64,000 nucleotides of DNA from Prosapia bicincta (taxonomy: Eukaryota; Arthropoda; Insecta; Hemiptera; Cercopidae). Positions 12,167-25,800 of the stretch are shown here, in pieces; position 1 is the first letter of the stretch; every line of letters starts with the position of its first letter. A model generated the notes under the pieces. That model saw nothing but the letters and a program-made list of their open reading frames with translations, ran no database searches and was not told where the DNA came from. Where the stretch lies: NCBI GenBank assembly GCA_036971475.1, contig JBAIZL010000005.1, positions 64,328,655 to 64,392,654 of the forward strand, read 5' to 3'. A program made the position numbers and the translations under genes.

Positions 12167-13978
12167 GTAAGTTGTCATACGGCTGTACTAGGCTTGCACT
12201 TTACTTTTACTTTGTAAATCATTTACTGAAAGAATACAGAGCTATGAGAATTAAACGCATTTGTTTAAATTGAACAGACGATGATGCCGATTCATTTCAT
12301 ACAAATTATATAGAACTGAATCAGAGATTTTTCAGTTCCAATTAATTTACACAAGTTTTTATACCCATTAATGTTTCTAGCCATATTCAATGCCTGTTTA
12401 TCGATAGTAGTGTCGTAAATTAAGTTTGACAAACCTTTTACATAATTTTACAGTAATACGTCGACATATAAAAGAATGGGTTCTTTACGATTATATAATA
12501 ATATTTGCTATTTAAATGGATTTTTTTGCTTTAGTGTTTTTATTACTCAATGTAGTTTTTTTCTTAGAACTTAAGTACATTGAAATAATATATTAACTAA
12601 GATAATAATAATTTTTAGCGAAACTACAAAAGGAATTATTTCTTAAACAATGATAAATAAAGAATGGTACAATAATTAAAAGAATTGAAAAATGAAAAAA
12701 CCTATAAAATAAAATATTTTTGTATAGTTACTGTTTATTCACTTCATACATTTTCTATCAAAGTAAATGAAACAAATCATTGTTTATCGTTCTAACAATA
12801 TGTTAATAGATTTTTTATTAGAGTCCATGTTAAGATGTTGAAATATACTTAAACTGAATAATCTACTAATGAAGTATTTTCGAACTGCTAGGGTAGAATT
12901 TGCACTTAATACGCAAAACTGCATTTGTATAAACATAGACTAACCTTTAACAGCATAGTTTTGAGTATTGTAAAAATCAGCTGATTTCATAACCTGACAC
13001 GACGTAGCCTTATGTGTTACGTCAACTCGTTTCTGCTATTATTGACAGAAGACATGTCCCAGACATAGAACCACTCTCTGTCGGGGCCATAAAGAAATGT
13101 CTCTCGCCGTTATAATTCCGTAAGAAAAATAAAAAGAGTCAATGGTGCTTTCAAGTATTAAATGCATTGCTTCATCCCTGGAGTAATCTCGTGTCATGTC
13201 TTTACAGCGTTATGCCAATTGGGCATTGTCTCACCCTTGCATTAAACAAGTACTTATCGTATAGTTAACTTGAAAACTACTAAAATAAATCATTCACAAA
13301 GGTTTGTTATCTAGTATCTACTAAATATTGTTCTTGGAAAATTTAAACAAAATAAAATACTTTAATTTTAATTTTTAAATTAATTTTTTAGTAAGTAGCC
13401 TACATTTTAAATCATTGGAAGAGAGTGATAAACATAAATAAAAAAGCAGAACATTTCTCAAGTTAGAATATTAAATTGTTTTATTGCAGAATAAAAAATT
13501 AATTTTATAAAATAATTCAAGTTACACAAATTATTTGGTAAATTGTTTTTAACCATTAAAATGTTCTTTAAAACCCAAATAAGGTATGTCGTTATCGAAT
13601 TTGCGAGTGAAAGAAACCTATAAATGACGTTATGAATGATATTATTTAGAAGATGTAATAATTAACACGCCCCCTTTCTGCATGTAAAGTCAGTCAATCA
13701 GAGAAGGAGGGAGTTTGATGGCCCCCGAGAATATTTAAACCATGGGAAAGCTATTGTTCTTTGAAATTTGCAAGCAGTGAAAGAAGCCTAGTTTTACTAA
13801 CGGTCTAAACTCGACTATATTAAAAACTGAAACACGAATGACCTTGAGACAACAGTGTTGTCATTATTATTATAGCTGTTTGACTACTTACACAATTATT
13901 TGTGGGGGGGGGCGCGAATGACGATTATGTTGTAGAATATTACATTCGCAGTTACTTCAAAATCATTTTATTTCTGTT
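12167..13978. other. Presumed 5' intron or intergenic DNA of gene B, no feature seen
   Basis: The stretch is mostly AT-rich. A GC-richer island at about 13665-13800 (CACGCCCCC, GGCCCCCGAGAATATTTAAAC) could be an alternative promoter but has no supporting donor site. A G homopolymer run occurs near 13902. Confidence 0.4.
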
Positions 13979-14483
13979 ACAAATCGTTTGGCAATAAAAG
14001 TTATTATTACTAAAATACAAAAATAGATTGTAATTGTTTAGCAATAAAAACTATTATTACTTAAATACAAAAATAGATTTTAATTGTTTAGCAATAAAAG
14101 TTATTATTACTTAAATACAAAAATAGTTTTTAATCGTTTGGCAATAAAAGTTATTACTTAAATATAATAATAAATTTTATAATTGTTTAGCAATAAAAGT
14201 TATTATTACTTAAATACAAAAATAGATTTTAATCGTTTGGCAATAAAAGTTATTATTACTTAAATACAAAAATAGATTTTAATTGTTTAGCAATAAAAAT
14301 TATTATTACTTAAATACAAAAATAGATTTTAATTGTTTAGCAATAAAAATTATTATTACTTAAATACAAAAATAGATTTTAATTGTTTAACAATAAAAGT
14401 TATTATTACTTAAATACAAAAATAGATTTTAATCGTTTAGCAATAAAGGTTATTATTACTTAAATACAAAAATAGATTTTCTT
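13979..14483. repeat. 50-bp tandem repeat, 10 copies
   Basis: The unit is AATTGTTTAGCAATAAAAGT, then TATTATTACTTAAATACAAA and AATAGATTTT. GCAATAAAA recurs at 14041, 14091 and so on, giving an exact 50-bp period. Copies vary mainly between ATTGTTTAGC and ATCGTTTGGC. One copy (about 14140-14190) carries small indels. It is non-coding. Confidence 0.92.
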
Positions 14484-15265
14484 GATCGTATAACGTTAAA
14501 GTTAGGTGGGCTAAACGAGTCATGGTTATATAAAAAATAGAATTACAAAAATTAAAAACACCGATGAATAAAAATTGATGCTCACTTATTTTCTGTATAA
14601 GATAATAATTTGAAGTGTTTTTCAGTTGCTTAAATATTGAGATTTTAATATTTTGAAATATTAATTACGTTTTTCATGGTTTGGCAATTTGGTAACTCAA
14701 GTTATATGTTGTTCAGAACAGACTTTTATTTTAGCATTTTGATTTCTCTGAAAAAATTGCAAGAACGACTACAGGTTTTGGTATAACTGTAAATTTTAAA
14801 TGTTCCCCCAAAAAAACTTTTAAACAACATAGTGTGGAAAAGTGGAAAGTAACACATTTAAGTGTAATATATATATTACACTGGAATAAATTCTGTTTTT
14901 AAACACGGTTTCCAGTTTCCATAAAAGTCAGATACTGCGTGTTGTGTAGCCTACATACTGTACAATATCAAGAGCATTAAACTAAAAATATTGAAAAAAC
15001 CCTATGCTACAAAAATAACTGATTTGCAAGTTATCTAAGATTAAACCTTTTTTTGCTTGGCAAATATTTATTTTTATAGTAGAAAAGTAATATAAAAGCA
15101 GTAGAATTGTAAATAGATATTTCTACAATACATATATAAATATTACATTACACCTGAACAGATAACTAAAGGTTAGCATATAATTATTATATACAACAGA
15201 TATTAGCCATAGATTTAATTTTGATAGTGTTGCATAAATGTATGAAAATATAAGAATGTAAAGTA

Positions 15266-16235
15266 CAGTAGAGCTCCGACAATTCGAGGTAGATGGGACA
15301 GACACCCCCTCGGATTAACGAAAACTCAGATACGGAAATACGTTTCTGTACATTAGAAAAAATAGGCGTTCTATTGAACCATAATACTATAATTAATTAT
15401 TAACGAAATACGTTTATAAAAGTGTTTTGATCTTACATAAATTAATATTACTTTGGAACAGATTGTTCATCACTGTTACTGTATTTTTTGGAAACAGTTA
15501 TAAATCTATTGGCGTGGTGTCTGATATTCAATATAGCGTAGGGAAGTTTCCAAGAGTTCCTTCACTGTGACTATTTTCCTCTCTTGTACTGTCTCCGTCG
15601 AACCTCCATCTTTACTCTCTTCATCACTACCTGCAGCAGTTTCTTGTACCATTTCAACAGTCGTAACATGTGTTACTGTTACTTACTTACGGTCGTCCTT
15701 GCTCACCCATTGACGTACGTCCGTATCATCGACATTTTCACGACCTGGAAGTTACTTAGTACTTAATAAGAAATGTTGAATCTGTTTTTTCTTGTGGATC
15801 AATGACACAGTCAATTATGACTTAGGACTTTTTCCACGACATACTTGATGTTTCTTCTTTTATTTCGTTTCATAATTCGGCTATAGGCCTACATTACACA
15901 ACTTCCTTAAGTATATTCTTTTTAGAAAACCTACAATGCTTTCTTCCCTTTCAGTCGCTTTCAAGAGAGATTGTAAAAGGTAACGTCTGTATTTTTTTTA
16001 TACATTCCAGAACACCGTGATCCATCGGCTGGATTAGGCTCGTGACATTTGCGGATAGAAATAAAGCACGGGTATCATCGGACCACAATTTATCTTCATC
16101 TTAACGCGACGGTCCATTCTCTAACAGTTAATAATTTTAATCTTTTTCAAATAGATAAAATAGTGTGAAATAGAAGTTGGCTGGAATTTAACGGAACCTC
16201 GGGAAATCAGGAATCGCATTTTCGAGACTCTACTA
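15266..16235 (-). mobile_element. Degraded pogo/Tigger-like DNA transposon
   Basis: The left end reads TA then CAGTAGAGCTCCGACAATTCGA. The right end read in reverse gives TAGTAGAGTCTCGAAAA, matching the typical CAGTAGAGTCTCGA Tigger/pogo inverted repeat with a TA target. About 970 bp remain. Inside, on the minus strand, are recognisable pieces of the DDE transposase C-terminal half, so the element is truncated internally relative to a full copy and is inactive. Confidence 0.8.
15506..16056 (-). pseudogene. Tigger/pogo transposase C-terminal remnant
   Basis: Minus-strand reading from 16056 gives SANVTSLIQPMDHGVLE, the conserved motif of the pogo/jerky/Tigger DDE domain (xxNVTxLIQPMDQGVI). A frameshift at an A-run near 15995 then leads into RRYLLQSLLKATEREESIVG. 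Further on, NVDDTDVRQWVSKDD and VKELLETSLRYIEYQTPRQ end at a TAG (15506-15508). At least two frame changes and a stop break it. The last visible catalytic aspartate region and the DNA-binding N-terminus are absent. It is a dead fragment. Confidence 0.85.
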
Positions 16236-16239
16236 ATAG

Positions 16240-17625
16240 CACCGCCGCTAATACACTAACAGGCAACAAATATCAGTAGCCCGTACGTATTTAGTTATTG
16301 ATGAACCAAGTATATATGTGTAACCCCCACCCCCGGTTTTTAGAATGTGTGTTCTATAGTAGGTTTAAAGCAACTAGATTCACATATTAATTATTATTTA
16401 CACTTTAAAAATACCGGGTCAATTTTTTACCTCACCAATTGTATCTAACGATTTGACTTAGGCAGACTCACTGTTTATTCAAATCGTTCTGAAAAATGGT
16501 AGGTTGCATTAAAGTTCTCGTTTGTACTACGAAAAAAAGATTTAATTTTGAAAATATTTTTTTAAATTACACTTTTAAACTTACTTATTGTAAGTCTAAC
16601 AGTAATAATTGAAATACAAAAGGTTCACAACTTTTACAAATGGTGAGACAACGTTAGGTCAAATGCATACTTTTTTTTTGTATATTTACTGATTTGATTC
16701 TATCAAAACATATCAAGATTAAATTTTGAACATACCTCGGCAAACTTACTTCCTTTGTTTAGACATTTAAAACATTACACGGCTTTACTCTATTAACATA
16801 TTTATATTCTGAAAAAATATAGAGAAAACAAAACAAAACTACTTATTAAAATTTACCCACAAAATTTCCACTTTAATAAATTTTTAAATTAGTTTCCTAA
16901 AAGTTTTAATCAAGGCGCTAACACAAGGAAAATTAACGATTGCACCCAATGCCGATTTCTGCTCTACCATAGCTGAGGAAAGACAAACGGACTAAAAGCA
17001 CAAGGTTTCTCACGCTAAGTAACAGAACGCCAAACATTTAACATTAAAAACCGAGCCTTTCTTTGCTTAGGTACTTATCATAATATTTTCCCAAGCACTG
17101 TCTTATAAAATATCTAGTAACAAAAATTTTATTTTATATTAAGCCGATTTTACATTAGCTAAAATTTTAAAAATATTTACGCAACATGCTGAATTACAAC
17201 CAATTTAGCATGTCAAAACTGCATTAGGGTTTAATTTTAGGTAACTTCTAATTGTTATGGTTGTGGTATTGAGCTTTTTAGCAATATTTTTATTGTACGT
17301 GACACGATGCAGTGTGCGAAGTATAGCAACGGAGAGTTAATATTAAAATCAGACAAAGCAAAAACTGTTTTCAACCTACCATGGTCAGCCTTTCTTCTTT
17401 TTCAAATAAGAAAAGTAAAATTAAAAATAGAAAACTGAAAATATTATGAATTTAACCTTGTACGAATATAAATCGTTTCAATTCGTACATTCCCAAAAAC
17501 ATCCTCGATAGGTTGTATCGGACTCTCAACAACTGGTATTAACGAAAACCTAATATTGTGATTAAAGAACCTCAAAATCACCTGCAAACGTTATAATAAC
17601 CACTGTTACATTCGATGTGTTCCAG
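16240..17625. other. Upstream region/5' intron of gene B, nothing recognised
   Basis: This is AT-rich DNA without open frames or strong repeats, ending in the acceptor TTCCAG (17620-17625) directly before the start exon of gene B. Confidence 0.5.
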
Positions 17626-17628
17626 AAC

Positions 17629-17779
17629 ATGGCACTGAAGGCGGTGATACCGCCCGACGAGAAGCTGTCGAAACGTATCTTGGACGACATCCACACCACA
17701 CAAGAGCAACTGGAGAGGGACGTCGAGACGTTGAAGGGTTGGTTGAAGCTACAACCGCACTTACCGCAGAACGTTTTAG
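17629..17779 (+). CDS. Gene B first coding exon
   Basis: The acceptor TTCCAG ends at 17625, followed by AAC and then ATG. The exon encodes MALKAVIPPDEKLSKRILDD through a charged helix to LKLQPHLPQNVL, and the donor is GTCAGT at 17780. GC content is clearly higher than in the surroundings. The LKLQPHLP segment matches the family pattern (W-L-x-x-Q-P-H-L-P) just before the CRAL-TRIO N domain. An upstream in-frame GTG at 17617 lies within the intron and is not the start. Confidence 0.9.
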
Positions 17780-18575
17780 GTCAGTATCAGTCTCTCCCCA
17801 CCTTCATCTGTGTCTTTATTTCTCTATGATTGAGCCTCAAAGCACAGTAAATTATTCATTATCGTGTGCAAGTGTGGCTTACACTAAAAATGCACAGCTA
17901 GGTTTACATTGCTAATATTTCTGAGTTTTAGGTAGTATCATTCTTTCCTCTCTTCTCCTCACCTTCGTCTGTTGTTATTTTGTTGGTCAGAGACGCATTA
18001 AACTGAGGCATCTACCAAGATAATTGCACTTATTTATTCTTATATTCATACATTTACACTTTACATGAACATGGAAGTTTCACAAATACACCTAACTTGA
18101 TTTATTTACAAGTCAGATATAAATTCAATTCTTTTCTTTTCCGTGCTTTAAAGAAATTTCGCAAAATGTAGAAGGATACAAATTTACCAGTACAACTACA
18201 TTCAATACAATTTATCAATGTACTTATTTGGAAAAACCTAAACATTCACACACGTCCTCGGAGCAACTTGTACTAATATTTCTAAAGCTGCATTCTGTAT
18301 CTGTACAGGTGACACGCACATAGCGTCCTTCATCATTGGCTGCAAAAACTCATTGGAGAAAGCAAAAGTAAGGATTGACACGTACTTCACGAACAGGTCA
18401 GACTTTCCGGAGGTCTATGGTAATAGGGATTTAAAAAGTGAGGAATTCTTAGCAGATGAAGAGACAACGTGAGTAACAATTACTTCGTCATACAGTGACC
18501 TATCACTTCCGCCAAGGTCGTTTACCTAAAGTAGAGATCTCTAGCTAGGTCTACACTTTACATATCCATTTATAG

Positions 18576-18633
<58 letters not shown>

Positions 18634-18883
18634 AATTCCTAACGATCCCTAAGTTCTAAGGTTGTAAAATAATCGTGGATCATTTCGACAAGTTCATTTA
18701 CCAAAAGTAGAGATCTCTAGCGAGGTCTACATTTTGCAAATCCATTTATAAGAATATATATAAACAATTCCTAACGACCCCTAAGCTCTAAGGTTGTGAA
18801 ATAATCGTGGATCATTTCGACAAGATCATTTACCAAAAGTAGAGATCTCTAGCGAGGTCTACACTTCACATATCCATTTATAG

Positions 18884-18941
<58 letters not shown>

Positions 18942-19059
18942 AATTCCTAACGATCCCTAAGTTCTAAGGTTGTGAAATAATCGTGGATCATTTCGACAAG
19001 ATCATTTACCAAAAGTAGAGATCTCTAGCGAGGTCTACATTTTGCAAATCCATTTATAG

Positions 19060-19105
<46 letters not shown>

Positions 19106-19487
19106 AATTTCTAACGATCCCTAAGTTCTAAGGTTGTGAAATAATCGTGGATCATTTCGACAAGATCATTTACCAAAAGTAGAGATCTCTAGCGAGGTCT
19201 ACATTTTGCAAATCCATTTATAGGAATATCTAAAAACAATTCCTAACGATCCCTAAGTTCTAAGGTTGTGAAATAATCGTGGATCATTTCGACAAGATCA
19301 TTTACCAAAAGTAGAGATCTCTAGCGAGGTCTACATTTTGCAAATCAATTTATAGGAATATATATAAACAATTCCTAACGACCCCCAAGTTCTAAGGTTG
19401 TGAAATAATCGTGGATCATTTCGACAAGATCATTTACCAAAAGTAGAGATCTCTAGCGAGGTCTACACTTTACATATCCATTTATAG

Positions 19488-19565
<78 letters not shown>

Positions 19566-19817
19566 AATTTCTAACGATCCCTAATTTCTAAGGTTGTGAA
19601 ATAATCGTGGATCATTTCGACAAGATCATTTACCAAAAGTAGAGATCTCTAGCGAGGTCTACATTTTGCTAATCCATTTATAGGAATATATATAAACAAT
19701 TCCTAACGACCCCTAAGTTCTAAGGTTGTGAAATAATCGTGGATCATTTCGACAAGATCATTTACCAAAAGTAGAGATATCTAGCGAGGTCTACACTTTA
19801 CATATCCATTTATAGGA

Positions 19818-19861
<44 letters not shown>

Positions 19862-22800
19862 AATTCCTAACGATCCCTAAGTTCTAAGGTTGTGAAATAA
19901 TCGTGGATCATTTCGACAAGATCATTTACCAAAAGTAGAGATCTCTAGCGAGGTCTACATTTTGCAAATCCATTTATAGGAATATATATAAACAATTCCT
20001 AACGACCCCTAAGTTCTAAGGTTGTGAAATAATCGTGCATCATTTCGACAAGATGGTTTACCCAAAGTAGAGATCTCTAGCGAGGTCTACACTTTGCAAA
20101 TCCATTTATAGGAATATATATAAACAATTCCTAACGAGCCCTAAGTTCTAAGGTTGTGAAATAATCGTGGATCATTTCGACAAGATCATTTACCAAAAGT
20201 AGAGATCTCTAGCGAGGTCTACATTTTGCAAATCCATTTATAGGAATATATATAAGCAATTCCTATCGACCCCTAAGTTCTAAGGTTGTGAAATAATCGT
20301 GGATTATTTCGACAAGATCATTTACTAAATGTAGAGATCTCTAGCGATGTCTACATTTTGCAAATCCATTTATAGAAATATATATAAACAATTCCTAACG
20401 ATCCCTAAGTTCTAAGGTTGTGAAATAATCGTGGATCATTTCGACAAGATCATTTACCAAAAGTAGAGATCTCTAGCGAGGTCTACATTTTGCAAATCCA
20501 TTTATAGGAATATATATAAACAATTCCTAACGACCCCTAAGTTCTAAGGTTGTGAAATAATCGTGGATCATTTCGACAAGATCATTTACCAAAAGTAGAG
20601 ATCTCTAGCGAGGTCTACATTTTGCAAATCCATTTATAGGAATATATATAAACTATTCCTAACGACCCCTAAGTTCCAAGGTTGTGAAATAATCGTGGAT
20701 CATTTCGACAAGATCATTTACCAAAAGTAGAGATCTCTAGCGAGGTCTACATTTTGCAAATCCATTTATAGGAATATATATAAACAAATCCTAACGATCC
20801 CTAAGTTCTAAGGTTGTGAAATAATCGTGGATCATTTCGACAAGATCATTTACCAAAAGTAGAGATCTCTAGCGAGGTCTACATTTTGCAAATCCATTTA
20901 TAGGAATATATATAAGCAATTCCTAACGACCCCTAAGTTCTAAGGTTGTGAAATAATCGTGGATCATTTCGACAAGATCATTTACCAAAAGTAGAGATCT
21001 CTAGCGAGGTCTACATTTTGCAAATCCATTTATAGGAATAGATATAAACAATTCCTAACGACCCCTGAGTTCTAAGGTTGTGAAATAATCGTGGATCATT
21101 TCGACAAGATCATTTACCAAAAGTAGAGATCTCTAGCGAGGTCTACATTTTGCAAATAAATTTATAGGATAATATATAAACAATTCCTAACGACCCCTAA
21201 GTCCTAAGGTTGTGAAATAATCGTGGATCATTTCGACAAGATCATTTACCAAAAGTAGAGATCTCTAGCGAGGTCTACATTTTGCAAATCCATTTATAGG
21301 AATATATATAAACAATTCCTAACGACCCCTAAGTTCTAAGGTTGTGAAATAATCGTGGATCATTTCGACAAGATCATTTACCAAAAGTAGAGATCTCTAG
21401 CGAGGTCTACATTTTGCAAATCCATTTTAGGAATATATATAAACAATTCCTAACGACCCCTAAGTTCTAAGGTTGTGAAATAATCGTGGATCATTTCGAC
21501 AAGATCATTTACCAAAAGTAGAGATCTCTAGCGAGGTCTACATTTTGCAAATCCATTTATAGGAATATATATAAACAATTCCTAACGATCCCTAAGTTCT
21601 AAGGTTGTGAAATAATCGTGGATCATTTCGACAAGATCATTTACCAAAAGTAGAGATCTCTAGCGAGGTCTACATTTTGCAAATCCATTTATAGGAATAT
21701 ATATAAACAATTCCTAACGACCCCTAAGTTCTAAGGTTGTGAAATAATCGTGCATCATTTCGACAAGATGGTTTACCCAAAGTAGAGATCTCTAGCGAGG
21801 TCTACACTTTGCAAATCCATTTATAGGAATATATATAAACAAATCCTAACGACCCCTAAGTTCTAAGGTTGTGAAATAATCGTGGATCATTTCGACAAGA
21901 TCATTTACCAAAAGTAGAGATCTCTAGCGAGGTCTACATTTTGCAAATCCATTTATAGGAATATATACAAACAATTCCTAACGACCCCTAAGTTCTAAGG
22001 TTGTGAAATAATCGTGGATCATTTCGACAAGATCATTTACCAAAAGTAGAGATCTCTAGCGAGGTCTACATTTTGCAAATCCATTTATAGGAATATATAT
22101 AAACAATTCCTAACGAGCCCTAAGTTCTAAGGTTGTGAAATAATCGTGGATCATTTCGACAAGATCATTTACCAAAAGTAGAGATCTCTAGCGAGGTCTA
22201 CATTTTGCAAATCCATTTATAGGAATATATATAAGCAATTCCTATCGACCCCTAAGTTCTAAGGTTGTGAAATAATCGTGGATTATTTCGACAAGATCAT
22301 TTACTAAATGTAGAGATCTCTAGCGATGTCTACATTTTGCAAATCCATTTATAGAAATATATATAAACAATTCCTAACGATCCCTAAGTTCTAAGGTTGT
22401 GAAATAATCGTGGATCATTTCGACAAGATCAATTACCAAAAGTAGAGATCTCTAGCGAGGTCTACATTTTGCAAATCCATTTATAGGAATATATATAAAC
22501 AATTCCTAACGACCCCTAAGTTCTAAGGTTGTGAAATAATCGTGGATCATTTCGACAAGATCATTTACCAAAAGTAGAGATCTCTAGCGAGGTCTACATT
22601 TTGCAAATCCATTTATAGGAATATATATAAACAATTCCTAACGACCCCTAAGTTCTAAGGTTGTGAAATAATCGTGGATCATTTCGACAAGATCATTTAA
22701 CAAAAGTAGAGATCTCTAGCGAGGTCTACATTTTGCAAATCCATTTATAGGAATATATATAAACAATTCCTAACGACCCCTAAGTTCTAAGGTTGTGAAA

Positions 22801-25800
22801 TAATCGTGCATCATTTCGACAAGATGGTTTACCCAAAGTAGAGATCTCTAGCGAGGTCTACACTTTGCAAATCCATTTATAGGAATATATATAAACAATT
22901 CCTAACGAGCCCTAAGTTCTAAGGTTGTGAAATAATCGTGGATCATTTCGACAAGATCATTTACCAAAAGTAGAGATCTCTAGCGAGGTCTACATTTTGC
23001 AAATCCATTTATAGGATTATATATAAGCAATTCCTATCGACCCCTAAGTTCTAAGGTTGTGAAATAATCGTGGATTATTTCGACAAGATCATTTACTAAA
23101 TGTAGAGATCTCTAGCGATGTCTACATTTTGCAAATCCATTTATAGAAATATATATAAACAATTCCTAACGATCCCTAAGTTCTAAGGTTGTGAAATAAT
23201 CGTGGATCATTTCGACAAGATCATTTACCAAAAGTAGAGATCTCTAGCGAGGTCTACATTTTGCAAATCCATTTATAGGAATATATATAAACAATTCCTA
23301 ACGACCCCTAAGTTCTAAGGTTGTGAAATAATCGTGGATCATTTCGACAAGATCATTTACCAAAAGTAGAGATCTCTAGCGAGGTCTACATTTTGCAAAT
23401 CCATTTATAGGAATATATATAAACAATTCCTAACGACCCCTAAGTTCTAAGGTTGTGAAATAATCGTGGATCATTTCGACAAGATCATTTACCAAAAGTA
23501 GAGATCTCTAGCGAGGTCTACATTTTGCAAATCCATTTATAGGAATATTTATAAGCAATTCCTAACGACCCCTAAGTTCTAAGGTTGTGAAATAATCGTG
23601 GATCATTTCGACAAGATCATTTACCAAAAGTAGAGATCTCTAGCGAGGTCTACATTTTGCAAATCCATTTATAGGAATAGATATAAACAATTCCTAACGA
23701 GCCCTAAGTTCTAAGGTTGTGAAATAATCGTGGATCATTTCGACAAGATCATTTACCAAAAGTAGAGATCTCTAGCGAGGTCTACATTTTGCAAATCCAT
23801 TTATAGGATTATATATAAGCAATTCCTATCGACCCCTAAGTTCTAAGGTTGTGAAATAATCGTGGATTATTTCGACAAGATCATTTACTAAATGTAGAGA
23901 TCTCTAGCGATGTCTACATTTTGCAAATCCATTTATAGAAATATATATAAACAATTCCTAACGATCCCTAAGTTCTAAGGTTGTGAAATAATCGTGGATC
24001 ATTTCGACAAGATCATTTACCAAAAGTAGAGATCTCTAGCGAGGTCTACATTTTGCAAATCCATTTATAGGAATATATATAAACAATTCCTAACGACCCC
24101 TAAGTTCTAAGGTTGTGAAATAATCGTGGATCATTTCGACAAGATCATTTACCAAAAGTAGAGATCTCTAGCGAGGTCTACATTTTGCAAATCCATTTAT
24201 AGGAATATATATAAACAATTCCTAACGACCCCTAAGTTCTAAGGTTGTGAAATAATCGTGGATCATTTCGACAAGATCATTTACCAAAAGTAGAGATCTC
24301 TAGCGAGGTCTACATTTTGCAAATCCATTTATAGGAATATTTATAAGCAATTCCTAACGACCCCTAAGTTCTAAGGTTGTGAAATAATCGTGGATCATTT
24401 CGACAAGATCATTTACCAAAAGTAGAGATCTCTAGCGAGGTCTACATTTTGCAAATCCATTTATAGGAATAGATATAAACAATTCCTAACGACCCCTGAG
24501 TTCTAAGGTTGTGAAATAATCGTGGATCATTTCGACAAGATCATTTACCAAAAGTAGAGATCTCTAGCGAGGTCTACATTTTGCAAATCCATTTATAGGA
24601 TAATATATAAACAATTCCTAACGACCCCTAAGTCCTAAGGTTGTGAAATAATCGTGGATCATTTCGACAAGATCATTTACCAAAAGTAGAGATCTCTAGC
24701 GAGGTCTACATTTTGCAAATCCATTTATAGGAATATATATAAACAATTCCTAACGACCCCTAAGTTCTAAGGTTGTGAAATAATCGTGGATCATTTCGAC
24801 AAGATCATTTACCAAAAGTAGAGATCTCTAGCGAGGTCTACATTTTGCAAATCCATTTTAGGAATATATATAAACAATTCCTAACGACCCCTAAGTTCTA
24901 AGGTTGTGAAATAATCGTGGATCATTTCGACAAGATCATTTACCAAAAGTAGAGATCTCTAGCGAGGTCTACATTTTGCAAATCCATTTATAGGAATATA
25001 TATAAACAATTCCTAACGACCCCTAAGTTCTAAGGTTGTGAAATAATCGTGCATCATTTCGACAAGATGGTTTACCCAAAGTAGAGATCTCTAGCGAGGT
25101 CTACACTTTGCAAATCCATTTATAGGAATATATATAAACAAATCCTAACGACCCCTAAGTTCTAAGGTTGTGAAATAATCGTGGATCATTTCGACAAGAT
25201 CATTTACCAAAAGTAGAGATCTCTAGCGAGGTCTACATTTTGCAAATCCATTTATAGGAATATATACAAACAATTCCTAACGACCCCTAAGTTCTAAGGT
25301 TGTGAAATAATCGTGGATCATTTCGACAAGATCATTTACCAAAAGTAGAGATCTCTAGCGAGGTCTACATTTTGCAAATCCATTTATAGGAATATATATA
25401 AACAATTCCTATCGACCCCTAAGTTCTAAGGTTGTGAAATAATTGTGGATCATTTCGACAAGATCATTTACCAAAAGTAGAGATCTCTAGCGAGGTCTAC
25501 ATTTTGCAAATCCATTTATAGGAATATATATAAACAATTCCTAACGATCCCTAAGTTCTAAGGTTGTGAAATAATCGTGGATCATTTCGACAAGATCATT
25601 TACCAAAAGTAGAGAACTCTAGCGAGGTCTACATTTTGCAAATCCATTTATAGGAATATATATAAACAATTCCTAACGATCCCTAAGTTCTAAGGTTGTG
25701 AAATAATAGTGGATCATTTCGACAAGATCATTTACCAAAAGTAGAGATCTCTAGCGAGGTCTACATTTTGCAAATCCATTTATAGGAATATATATAAACA

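Noticed and set aside
17617..17829. 70-codon open frame read as starting at 17617
   Set aside because: The first codon is GTG within the acceptor region and the frame runs past a GTCAGT donor at 17780. Only 17629-17779 is coding.
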